Source of the DNA: Chitinophaga filiformis
Lineage (GTDB): Bacteria; Bacteroidota; Bacteroidia; Chitinophagales; Chitinophagaceae
Length of the DNA stretch: 64,000 nucleotides
Direction of reading: 5' to 3'
Assembly (NCBI RefSeq): GCF_900102545.1
Contig: NZ_FNBN01000009.1
Coordinates: 1 to 64,000 of the forward strand
Under the pieces are notes generated by a model, which worked only from the letters and a program-made list of their open reading frames with translations, searched no databases and was not told the DNA's origin. Shown one piece after another: positions 54,074-64,000 of the stretch. Position 1 is the stretch's first letter; each line of letters opens with the position of its first letter. A program made the position numbers and the translations under genes.

Positions 54074-54517
54074 TTATTTCTGCTTCTGGATAGTACACTG
54101 GATCTTAGGTCCCTGCACCTGTTCCGGTTTCGTATTGGCCCTTATAATAATTTCCTTCTCGGTATATCCTTCTTTTCCTGCGCTGTTGAACACTACTTTC
54201 ATATAGCTGCTTTGTCCGGGTTTGATAGGCTCTTTAGGCCAATCCGGCACAGTACAGCCACAGCTGGAGGTAGCGTCTGTGATGAGCAGGTCTCTGTCGC
54301 CCGTGTTGGTAAATTTGAAAGCATATTCCACTTTTTCACCTTCCGTAATGGTGCCGAAATTGTGGACCATCTCATCAAAAGTGATCACAGGAGTACCTTT
54401 CACTGAGTCGGTGCTGGCAGCAGCGGCAGTTTCCTGGCCACCGGTTTTACCGCTATTTGAATTACAGGCGCCTGCCACGAGGCTTCCGGCTATCAGGTAA
54501 AAGAATATCTTTCTCAT
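54074..54517 (-). CDS. DUF1573-domain lipoprotein
   Basis: A 147-aa lipoprotein: the signal MRKIFFYLIAGSLVAGACN carries the lipobox cysteine at about 18. The mature domain is the Ig/ASH-like DUF1573 (TFDEMVHNFGTITEGEKVEY, DRDLLITDATSSCGCTVPD, and VVFNSAGKEGY). The family is typical of Bacteroidota envelopes and has no assigned function. A -7 element (minus-strand TATTTTTG at 54537-54544) lies 20 bp upstream. It lies between nusB and yajC. Confidence 0.9.
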   Translation of the reverse strand: MRKIFFYLIAGSLVAGACNSNSGKTGGQETAAAASTDSVKGTPVITFDEMVHNFGTITEGEKVEYAFKFTNTGDRDLLITDATSSCGCTVPDWPKEPIKPGQSSYMKVVFNSAGKEGYTEKEIIIRANTKPEQVQGPKIQCTIQKQK

Positions 54518-54545
54518 ATTGTTATTGGGTTCGACCCAAAAATAG

Positions 54546-55475
54546 CTATTTTTTTGTACGGTCTACCTTCTTTATCAGATTCGCCTGATCCAGGTCTTTT
54601 AAGATATTGTCCAGGATACCGTTCACAAATTGTCCGCTCTGCGGGGTGCTGTATGCCTTTGCCAGGTCAATGTACTCATTGATTGTCACCTTGGTAGGGA
54701 TGGTCGGGAAGTACAGGAATTCGCATACACCCATCTCCATCAGTAACATATCCACTGCGGCGATACGCTCAGGGTCCCAGTTCTGTAATTTGGGCTTGAT
54801 GAGCTCCAGGCAGTATTCCTTCTTATCCAGTACGGTAAGCAGCAGGTCACGCGCATACTCCAGTTTCTCTTTGCTGATCAGCTGAAGGAAGTTGAAGAGG
54901 TGCGGTTTGTGCATGTAGTTGGCTACCAGGAGGTCCATCATATCTGCGTCGTCGCCCCAGTGCAGGAAATTGTCTTCCATGTGCTGAACGAACAGCTCAT
55001 TTTTGGAAAGGATCTCTTTGTAGAGATATTCCATGATCTCCTTCTCGCTGGTTTTGTTACGGGCAGGATCTTTTATGTATTGCTGGTAAATGTCTGTAGC
55101 GGTGAGCGTATTGTAAAGTTTACGCATCAGGTCCGGCTCAGGAAGGTGTTTGAGTTTCCACTGTTCCAGGTTTACCTGAAAGCCTTTGTCATTGATTATC
55201 TGGAAAATAAATTCATTTCCGGCGATCTTGGTATTTACCTGCAGGTCGGCTGCTGAGGGAAGATGTTTGGATGCCCGAGTCTGGGCGTCGATTTCTGCAT
55301 ACTGTGCTACCTGAGTGAGGCAGTATAATAAGTATGTAAAGATCTGACTGGTCTGGTCCAGTTTCTCGTTCAGTAAACTGGTAGCCGTGCCCGGCTTAAT
55401 GGCACCCTGTTCCATCGTTTCCAGGGCATAAAGGGTCTGCATGACCTTTACCCGGATATTTCTTCTGCTAATCAT
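54546..55475 (-). CDS. nusB: Transcription antitermination factor NusB (long Bacteroidota form)
   Basis: A 309-aa protein; the usual NusB is about 140 aa. The NusB domain is at the C-terminus (LLTVLDKKEYCLELIKPKL, DPERIAAVDMLLMEMG, FLYFPTIPTKVTINEYIDLA, and KAYSTPQSGQFVNGILD). The N-terminal half (MISRRNIRVKVMQTLYALET onward) is an extension common in this phylum. It binds boxA RNA with NusE for rRNA antitermination. The start is the ATG at 55475, since upstream codons in the frame (55505) are not conserved. The -7 element TAGCTTTG lies 28 bp upstream. It leads the operon. Confidence 0.9.
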   Translation of the reverse strand: MISRRNIRVKVMQTLYALETMEQGAIKPGTATSLLNEKLDQTSQIFTYLLYCLTQVAQYAEIDAQTRASKHLPSAADLQVNTKIAGNEFIFQIINDKGFQVNLEQWKLKHLPEPDLMRKLYNTLTATDIYQQYIKDPARNKTSEKEIMEYLYKEILSKNELFVQHMEDNFLHWGDDADMMDLLVANYMHKPHLFNFLQLISKEKLEYARDLLLTVLDKKEYCLELIKPKLQNWDPERIAAVDMLLMEMGVCEFLYFPTIPTKVTINEYIDLAKAYSTPQSGQFVNGILDNILKDLDQANLIKKVDRTKK

Positions 55476-55502
55476 CTTATAATCAAGAACTGTATGAGGC
55501 CG

Positions 55503-55510
55503 CAAAGCTA
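55503..55510 (-). promoter_or_regulatory. -7 promoter element of the nusB operon
   Basis: Minus-strand TAGCTTTG matches TAnnTTTG, 27 bp upstream of the nusB ATG. Confidence 0.5.
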
Positions 55511-55659
55511 GGGGAAAATTGGGGAATTAGGAATTCTTAATTTCCTAATTACTATCTTACGGCAGATTCTGTCAGGTTTTTGCTGAAAAAATGGCATTTT
55601 TGTCAGTGTGCCTGATAAGCCTATCCGTTGGTGACTGAAAATTTGACTATCAAAAGCGC

Positions 55660-55685
55660 CTTGGCACAATTATCGAGGTGCCAAG
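55660..55685 (+). promoter_or_regulatory. CIRCE-like inverted repeat before groES
   Basis: CTTGGCAC (55660-55667) and GTGCCAAG (55678-55685) form an 8-bp inverted repeat with a 10-bp spacer, 43 bp before the groES ATG. The HrcA-binding CIRCE element has the same outer TTAGCAC/GTGCTAA character but a 13-bp distance between its GCAC and GTGC cores. A heat-shock operator is inferred. Confidence 0.5.
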
Positions 55686-55728
55686 ACACAATAAATCTTC
55701 ATCTTACCTTTTTAAAAAGTATAATTAT

Positions 55729-57704
<1,976 letters not shown>

Positions 57705-57730
57705 TAAAAACAGTATCCAAAATATAAGCG

Positions 57731-57767
57731 AAAGGGTGTCTGCCATCGGCGGACACCCTTTCCTTTT
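57731..57767 (+). terminator. Terminator of groESL
   Basis: AAAGGGTGTC (57731-57740) pairs with GACACCCTTT (57752-57761) around an 11-nt loop region, followed by CCTTTTTG. Confidence 0.85.
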
Positions 57768-57813
57768 TGTTACCTTTCCTGTAACTTTAGCCCTATTTCT
57801 CCGTTATAACTGT

Positions 57814-58314
57814 ATGAACGCTATTTTACGCGCCACTTTTTGTTTTTTACTGCCCGTACTATTGCTTACGGCTTGCGCTAAGAATGAATATTCCGGCGCC
57901 TATGAAGACAATATTATTGAAAGATCAATACTGAAACAGGATAGCCTTATCCAGCAATATATCGAGAATCATAATCTCGCTATGGAACACGATTTCAGCG
58001 GACTCTATTTCAAAATAGAAGAACCGGGCGATTCCATTCATCCTACCCTCAATTCCGTACCAACCATCAATTATACCCGCCGCAACCTGAACGACTCTTT
58101 ACTGGACGCCTCTTTCGGAGATACTGACTTCGATGGCCGCGCGCTGAAAGACCATATCGTAGGCTGGCAGATCGGACTGCAGAAAATAGGCAAGGGAGGT
58201 AAGATCTTTATGATCATCCCTTCAAGGCTGGCTTTCGGTACAGCCGCCGTAGGTAACATCATTCCTGCCAATACCGTTCTGGTGTGCGATGTTGAATTAG
58301 TTGATTTCAAATAA
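57814..58314 (+). CDS. FKBP-type peptidyl-prolyl isomerase lipoprotein, copy 1
   Basis: A 166-aa lipoprotein with the signal MNAILRATFCFLLPVLLL and lipobox LLTAC (cysteine near 21). The FKBP fold is in the C-terminal half: TINYTRRNLNDSLLDAS, FDGRALKDHIVGWQIGLQKI, GKIFMIIPSRLAFGT and IIPANTVLVCDVELVDF. It would assist protein folding in the periplasm. The ATG at 57814 begins the signal peptide; a reading from 57673 overlaps the groEL terminator and is rejected. A second FKBP gene follows 51 bp later. Confidence 0.85.
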   Translation: MNAILRATFCFLLPVLLLTACAKNEYSGAYEDNIIERSILKQDSLIQQYIENHNLAMEHDFSGLYFKIEEPGDSIHPTLNSVPTINYTRRNLNDSLLDASFGDTDFDGRALKDHIVGWQIGLQKIGKGGKIFMIIPSRLAFGTAAVGNIIPANTVLVCDVELVDFK

Positions 58315-58365
58315 GTTCCTTCCGTATTTAATCACTGACTATCATAAAAAATCTGAGCATTTCAA

Positions 58366-58869
58366 ATGAAAAAATTAAGCATGAGGAAATTTTTCCTGCT
58401 GGGGGCAGTACTGATGATGGCTTTGTTTGCAGCCTGCAGTAAAGACAACGACACTTATGATGCGTTGGGACAGTTCAACAAAGATGTGGATAGCATTAAG
58501 GCATACCTGGAAGCTAAGAACCTGGTGGCCACCCAGGATTCAGCTTCTGGCATTTTTTATAACATCTCAGCGATCGGAAATGGTGTAGACAGTGTTAAAA
58601 GCACCAAAAGCCAAATAAAAGCATTATATACAGGACAGCTTTTGTCAGGTAAGGTATTTGACTCTACCGGAACTACTCCCCGCGACCTGGGAGCTGCGGG
58701 AAGTCTGATCACCGGATTTCAGTTCGCTTTGACAAAGATCACCAAAGGAGGTAAGATCCGTGTGTATCTTCCTTCCTATTTCGGATATGGTCCGGCGGTG
58801 AATAAAGATATCCCTGCCAATTCCGTGCTGATCTTCGACGTCGAGTTGACCGATGTCACCAATCCATAG
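58366..58869 (+). CDS. FKBP-type peptidyl-prolyl isomerase lipoprotein, copy 2
   Basis: A 167-aa lipoprotein: MKKLSMRKFFLLGAVLMMAL then FAAC, with the lipid-bearing cysteine near 24. The C-terminal FKBP domain has QIKALYTGQLLSGKVFDSTG, FQFALTKITKGGKIRVYLPS, YFGYGPAVNKDIPANSVLIF and DVELTDV. It is in tandem with copy 1, so the two are likely one transcript from the chaperonin region. Their sequence identity is modest, so the duplication is old. Confidence 0.85.
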   Translation: MKKLSMRKFFLLGAVLMMALFAACSKDNDTYDALGQFNKDVDSIKAYLEAKNLVATQDSASGIFYNISAIGNGVDSVKSTKSQIKALYTGQLLSGKVFDSTGTTPRDLGAAGSLITGFQFALTKITKGGKIRVYLPSYFGYGPAVNKDIPANSVLIFDVELTDVTNP

Positions 58870-58892
58870 TATTGTACTCTGCACTTATATGG

Positions 58893-58932
58893 CAAGTCCC
58901 GTTCTGACCAGCTCAGGCGGGACTTGTTTTTT
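58893..58932 (+). terminator. Terminator of the FKBP pair
   Basis: CAAGTCCCG (58893-58901) pairs with CGGGACTTG (58918-58926), followed by T6. An 84-bp-spaced decayed copy of the same segment begins at 58978. Confidence 0.8.
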
Positions 58933-58977
58933 GCAGTCATGCCATCGTATTTATTGTGCTTTGAGCCGTATATCAGG

Positions 58978-59010
58978 AAGTCCTGTTCTGACCGGTTCTG
59001 GTGCGGCTTG
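58978..59010 (+). repeat. Decayed second copy of the FKBP terminator segment
   Basis: The 33 bp from AAGTCCTGTTCTGACC to GCGGCTTG resemble the first terminator segment (58894-58926) at about 26 of 33 bases, and flanking words (TATATnnGG before, TTGTT and TCATG after) recur. The stem is broken, so it has probably lost termination. Confidence 0.5.
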
Positions 59011-59053
59011 TTCGTTCATGTCATGCATGGATTTTTGGATATGCGGAATCCCT

Positions 59054-59061
59054 TAAATTTG
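59054..59061 (+). promoter_or_regulatory. -7 promoter element of the serine dehydratase gene
   Basis: TAAATTTG matches TAnnTTTG, 15 bp before the GTG start. A TTG at 59035-59037 lies 16 bp upstream, slightly short for the -33 distance. Confidence 0.45.
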
Positions 59062-59073
59062 CTCAAATTATAA

Positions 59074-60510
<1,437 letters not shown>

Positions 60511-60608
60511 TCGCCGGCAACGCGCTGCATGCAATGAGGATACTTTATTATTGCATGCAGCGTTCTGCATTATTTCCGTATCTTGTTTGATTATACCTCC
60601 AATTGATT

Positions 60609-63407
60609 ATGAGAACTTTCACGTGCCTACTCTTATTAGTATTCCCCTTTACTGCATTGGCACAAACATTCGGTGGCAATCCTCCTTCTTTGAAATGGCG
60701 GCAGATCAATAACGATACTGCTCGTATCATATTCCCGGAAGGACTGGAAAAACAAGGCCGCCGGGTGGCAGATCTCGTGCATTATCTGGATAGATATACC
60801 CGTTATTCTATCGGGAACAGAAATAAAAAGGTCAGCATCGTACTACAGAACCAGACATTGGAATCCAATGGTTATGTACAACTCGGCCCTTTCCGCTCAG
60901 AATTTTATCTCACACCGCCACCCAACTCCTCAGATCTCGGATCATTGAAATGGGAAGACCAGCTGGCCATACATGAATACCGGCATGTATTACAGAACCG
61001 TAACTTCAACCAGGGCGTATCCAAAGTGGTATCCGTTGTACTGGGAGAAATGGGGCTGGCTGCGGCTACTAATATAGCAGTGCCTAACTGGTTCTGGGAA
61101 GGAGACGCCGTTACTATGGAAACAGCTTTAAGTGCGCAGGGCAGGGGCAGGCTGCCTGCTTTCTTTGATGGCTTCAGGGCCTTATCGCTGGAACATAAGG
61201 ACTACAGCTACATGAAAATAAGGAACGGCTCCTATATAGACTTCACACCCAATCATTATCCGTTGGGATACCTGATGTCTGTATATGGCCGTGAACATTA
61301 TGGTCGTACGTTCTGGAAAGATGTGACCACCGATGCGGTGCGTTACCGTGGTATATTCTATCCTTTCTCCCAAAGCCTGAAAAGGCGCACAGGGCATAAC
61401 GTGACTGATTTTTACAAGGCTATGCTGCAGGAGTATCAACCGCTCTGGAATAATTACGCCACACAGGAAAGTAAGCCTGGCAAAGCATTGTTGGAAGCCC
61501 CTCATACTGTTACCAACTATAAATACATTTATCCTGTAAAACCGGGCGAATGGCTCGTATACAAGGATGCTTATAACAAAGTACCAGGCTTCTACCTGTT
61601 AGACAGCACCGGCAATCAACAGCTGGTGACCCGCCCGGGTATGAACTTCGACGACTATTTCAGCTATCGCAATGGCAGGCTGGTATGGACCGAGGCCCGC
61701 TTTCATCCCCGTTGGTCATGGAAAGATTATTCGGTTGTGAAGACCTATGATATGGCTACTGGTCATACCAGCACACTGACGCATATGACACGTTATTTCT
61801 CGCCTGATATCAGCGCAGATGGTAAACGGATCATTGTGTCATTGACGTTGACTTCACAGCAGTACGGTCTGCAACTACTGGACGGACAAACTGGCGCCGT
61901 AATATCGACCTTGCCCAATCCGCATAACTGGTATTATACCTATCCTAAATTTTCTGTTGATGAGCAATGGGTGATCAGTAATGTTCGCAATGACCGCGGA
62001 CAAATGGCTATGATCCGTCAGTCATTGGCCACTGGTGAAACGGAAGAACTGACACCGTTCAGCTATATCGTGCTGGGCATTCCGATCATAAAACAGGATA
62101 CGGTATACTACACTGCTGCGTATAAAGATGCCGATAATGTGTATGCCCTTACACTCTCTGACAAGAAGATTTACCAGGTAACAGCTCATCCCAACAGTGT
62201 AGTGCACGCTGCTGTTGACAACCAGGTTGTGTACAGCGCTTTTGGTACTAAAGGATATGCTTTGTATGCTACACCGCTGACGCCGGATAGCTGGCAGCAG
62301 ATCGATACCGGTAGGAACTATCACAGTGCCTGGCTGAAGCCTGATTTCCAGGAAGGTGGCAACATTCTAGACAAAGTGCCGCAGGAGCAGTATGACATAA
62401 AGAAATACGCCAAGGGAACCCGCCTGTTCAACTTCCACAGCTGGTTGCCTACTTTTGATGATCCTGATTATAGCCTCACTCTGTATGGAGATAACATCCT
62501 GAATACGGCGTCTACCGCTTTGGGTTATACGTATAACCGTAATGAAGGAAGCTCAGGATTTACCGGTGATTTCATCTACGGAGCCTGGTTCCCTTATTTG
62601 CAGGCAGGAGCAAAATACACTTTTAACCGTTCGGATATTTTCTCTGGTAAAGGACGCCTGTACTGGAAGGAAATGGATCTGCACGGAGGATTCACCGTTC
62701 CGCTGAATCTGTCATCTGGTTTGTACAGCCGCAGCCTGTCGCTGTCTTCCATGTATCACTACCTGGAAAGATATCCGCAGGGCAATTTCCGTTTTACCCA
62801 TCCATCAGTACAATACATTAGCAATACGTTGGTATTTAATAACCAGCGCATGCGGGGGAGGCAAAATATCTATTCTCATTTCGGACAATATGTCGCTTTG
62901 CAGTACAACCGCTCACTGACAACTGTATTTGCTGAGCAACTGTATGCAAGGGTTGATCTGTACCTGCCTGGCCTGTTTGCGAATCACAACTTTGTATTGC
63001 AGGGAGCCTGGCAGCAGCGGGATACGTTACGGAATTATTCTTTCACAGATAATTTCGCTTATGCGAGAGGATACAATGAGCCGTTCTACGAGCATATCTA
63101 TAAACTGGGTGTAAATTATCATTTCCCTATCGCATATCCTGACTGGGGTTTTGCTCAGTTACTGTATTTCATGCGGATCCGTGGTAACGTATTCTACGAT
63201 TACAGCAGGGCATATAATTTTATCACCAAAGCGAATACAAAGTATACTTCTGCCGGTGGGGAGCTGTTCTTTGATACCAAAATAGGTAACGAACTTCCTT
63301 TCACCTTCGGTGTGCGTTACAGCCATCTCTTTGACAAAGATCCGCTGGATAATGCAACCCAAAGATTCGCATTTATTCTGCCCTTACAGCAGCTGTTCAA
63401 TTATTAA
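60609..63407 (+). CDS. Large outer-membrane protein with HExxH site and TolB-like propeller
   Basis: A 932-aa exported protein (signal MRTFTCLLLLVFPFTALAQ; a TTG at 60603 is less likely than the ATG at 60609). The N-terminal domain contains AIHEYRHVLQNRNF with an HExxH zinc motif at about 122-126 and a later WFWEGDAV carrying a possible third ligand, a gluzincin-like layout. The middle shows repeated WD/TolB-like blades (for example YFSPDISADGKRIIVSLTL). The last 300 residues are beta-barrel-like and end in RFAFILPLQQLFNY. A surface protease or surface-exposed scaffold is likely. No named family is claimed. Confidence 0.72.
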   Translation: MRTFTCLLLLVFPFTALAQTFGGNPPSLKWRQINNDTARIIFPEGLEKQGRRVADLVHYLDRYTRYSIGNRNKKVSIVLQNQTLESNGYVQLGPFRSEFYLTPPPNSSDLGSLKWEDQLAIHEYRHVLQNRNFNQGVSKVVSVVLGEMGLAAATNIAVPNWFWEGDAVTMETALSAQGRGRLPAFFDGFRALSLEHKDYSYMKIRNGSYIDFTPNHYPLGYLMSVYGREHYGRTFWKDVTTDAVRYRGIFYPFSQSLKRRTGHNVTDFYKAMLQEYQPLWNNYATQESKPGKALLEAPHTVTNYKYIYPVKPGEWLVYKDAYNKVPGFYLLDSTGNQQLVTRPGMNFDDYFSYRNGRLVWTEARFHPRWSWKDYSVVKTYDMATGHTSTLTHMTRYFSPDISADGKRIIVSLTLTSQQYGLQLLDGQTGAVISTLPNPHNWYYTYPKFSVDEQWVISNVRNDRGQMAMIRQSLATGETEELTPFSYIVLGIPIIKQDTVYYTAAYKDADNVYALTLSDKKIYQVTAHPNSVVHAAVDNQVVYSAFGTKGYALYATPLTPDSWQQIDTGRNYHSAWLKPDFQEGGNILDKVPQEQYDIKKYAKGTRLFNFHSWLPTFDDPDYSLTLYGDNILNTASTALGYTYNRNEGSSGFTGDFIYGAWFPYLQAGAKYTFNRSDIFSGKGRLYWKEMDLHGGFTVPLNLSSGLYSRSLSLSSMYHYLERYPQGNFRFTHPSVQYISNTLVFNNQRMRGRQNIYSHFGQYVALQYNRSLTTVFAEQLYARVDLYLPGLFANHNFVLQGAWQQRDTLRNYSFTDNFAYARGYNEPFYEHIYKLGVNYHFPIAYPDWGFAQLLYFMRIRGNVFYDYSRAYNFITKANTKYTSAGGELFFDTKIGNELPFTFGVRYSHLFDKDPLDNATQRFAFILPLQQLFNY

Positions 63408-63898
63408 CGAACGTTGAATTTTAATTTAGGCGCTCTATACAACTTATCGCCTGTATAGTTGATGATGATATTATCGAAGTAGAATACCTCATTTCTTTCG
63501 AGCATCTCTTTGATACGCTCTACCCAGAGGGAAGGCAGTTTGTCTCCTTTAAAAGAGTCGCCCACAAAGTCGGTGTAGATGCCGGGTTTGCCGGTGGTGT
63601 CATTGAGGTAAGGCTCCTTTCTTTCGTAGGTGAAATCAAAGGATACTACAGGATATTTATTATTCTTTTGATCCCGTACTACCAGTGGGGAGTCCAGCAG
63701 TTTCAAAATCTCAGGGCGGGGAAGGGAATCGCTTAGGAAAATGCCCCAGGTGCTTCTGAAACGTAGTGCAGTAGTAGTGGTTTTCGTAGTGGCAGCTGGT
63801 TTTTTAGCAGCAGGTGCTTTGGGTTTGCCAGTCTGGGCCAGTGCCGGAATACTGGAAAACAGTAAGAACATACCTGATATTAAATAACATTTACGCAT
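63404..63898 (-). CDS. Secreted protein of unknown function
   Basis: A 164-aa protein with the signal peptide MRKCYLISGMFLLFSSIPAL, then AQ. An alanine/lysine/threonine-rich stretch follows (GKPKAPAAKKPAATTKTTT), then about 110 residues starting LRFRSTWGIFLSDSL with two conserved-looking strands (KYPVVSFDFTYERKEP and VFYFDNIIINYTGDKLYR). No family is recognised. It overlaps the last 4 bases of the convergent large outer-membrane gene. Confidence 0.65.
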   Translation of the reverse strand: MRKCYLISGMFLLFSSIPALAQTGKPKAPAAKKPAATTKTTTTALRFRSTWGIFLSDSLPRPEILKLLDSPLVVRDQKNNKYPVVSFDFTYERKEPYLNDTTGKPGIYTDFVGDSFKGDKLPSLWVERIKEMLERNEVFYFDNIIINYTGDKLYRAPKLKFNVR

Positions 63899-63921
63899 AG
63901 TAGAATAAGGGATATAAAAAA

Positions 63922-63951
63922 ATCGCCCGGAATAGTTAACGTCCGGGCGAT
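63922..63951 (-). terminator. Terminator near the right edge
   Basis: ATCGCCCGGA (63922-63931) pairs with TCCGGGCGAT (63942-63951) around a 10-nt loop. On the minus strand the downstream side is T-rich (TTTTTTTATATC), so it ends a gene entering from the right. Confidence 0.75.
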
Positions 63952-63959
63952 CCTGAAAA

Positions 63960-64000
63960 TTATAATGATTTCAAACTTTCCGTTATGGTTGCTATCCTTG
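63960..64000 (-). CDS. C-terminal end of a gene entering from the right edge
   Basis: On the minus strand a frame is open from the edge to a TAA at 63960-63962, reading RIATITESLKSL, and a strong terminator lies 9 bp beyond. Only 12 codons are visible, so the protein cannot be identified and the frame is supported mainly by the terminator's position. Confidence 0.35.
   Translation of the reverse strand, partial: RIATITESLKSL

Noticed and set aside
55660-55680. A possible sigma-54 promoter before groES (TTGGCAC with spacing to a -12 box)
   Set aside because: The -12 box reads TCGA instead of TTGC, and the inverted repeat explains the TTGGCAC better.

Overview
The window looks like chromosomal DNA of a Chitinophaga-like member of the Bacteroidota. 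The signs are a fused SecDF, a long NusB, FtsK followed by LolA, many DUF1080, M57 and TonB-receptor genes, a GH144-type endo-beta-1,2-glucanase (a family founded on a Chitinophaga enzyme), and recurrent -7 promoter elements of the form TAnnTTTG in front of genes on both strands. I see no rRNA, tRNA or CRISPR array. The species call is inference from gene content, not from a marker gene.

Layout: 1-400 holds the 5' end of a transposase-like gene cut by the window edge, with two strong palindromes. 407-13745 is mostly metabolism and envelope: arginase, acyl-CoA dehydrogenase, a PLP-homeostasis protein, an ECF41-type sigma factor with its carboxymuconolactone-decarboxylase partner, an alpha/beta hydrolase, a VOC protein, a TlpA-like thioredoxin, stress-type small membrane proteins, DUF1080, an acyltransferase and a GH144 lipoprotein. 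13808-14278 is an orphan 3' gene fragment. 14552-16358 is a two-gene RNA-repair operon (ATP-dependent RNA ligase plus HD-domain/polynucleotide-kinase fusion) behind a structured leader. A heptaheme cytochrome, an AT-rich two-gene cassette (DUF6934-like), a TonB receptor and a DUF1080/sorbosone-dehydrogenase-cytochrome pair follow up to 24740.

25048-34045 carries housekeeping genes: dCTP deaminase, phosphopantetheinyl transferase, shikimate kinase, DUF423, a hydrolase, FtsK, LolA and lipoamide dehydrogenase. 34643-36474 is a tandem pair of M57 lipoprotein proteases. 36686-47721 contains a methyltransferase, methylmalonyl-CoA mutase large subunit, an M23 peptidase, an aminotransferase, lipoproteins and SecDF. 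47722-48862 is a gene-free island with 95-bp tandem repeats, a 150-bp structured element and a 109-bp imperfect palindrome. 48863-60510 has a GH5 enzyme, the minus-strand operon nusB-DUF1573-yajC-coaE-SNF2 helicase, groES-groEL, two FKBP lipoproteins and L-serine dehydratase. The right end has a very large outer-membrane protein with an HExxH site and a small secreted protein.

The best candidates for a less-described system are the RNA-repair operon with its structured leader, the DUF6934-like cassette, and the repeat island downstream of secDF.
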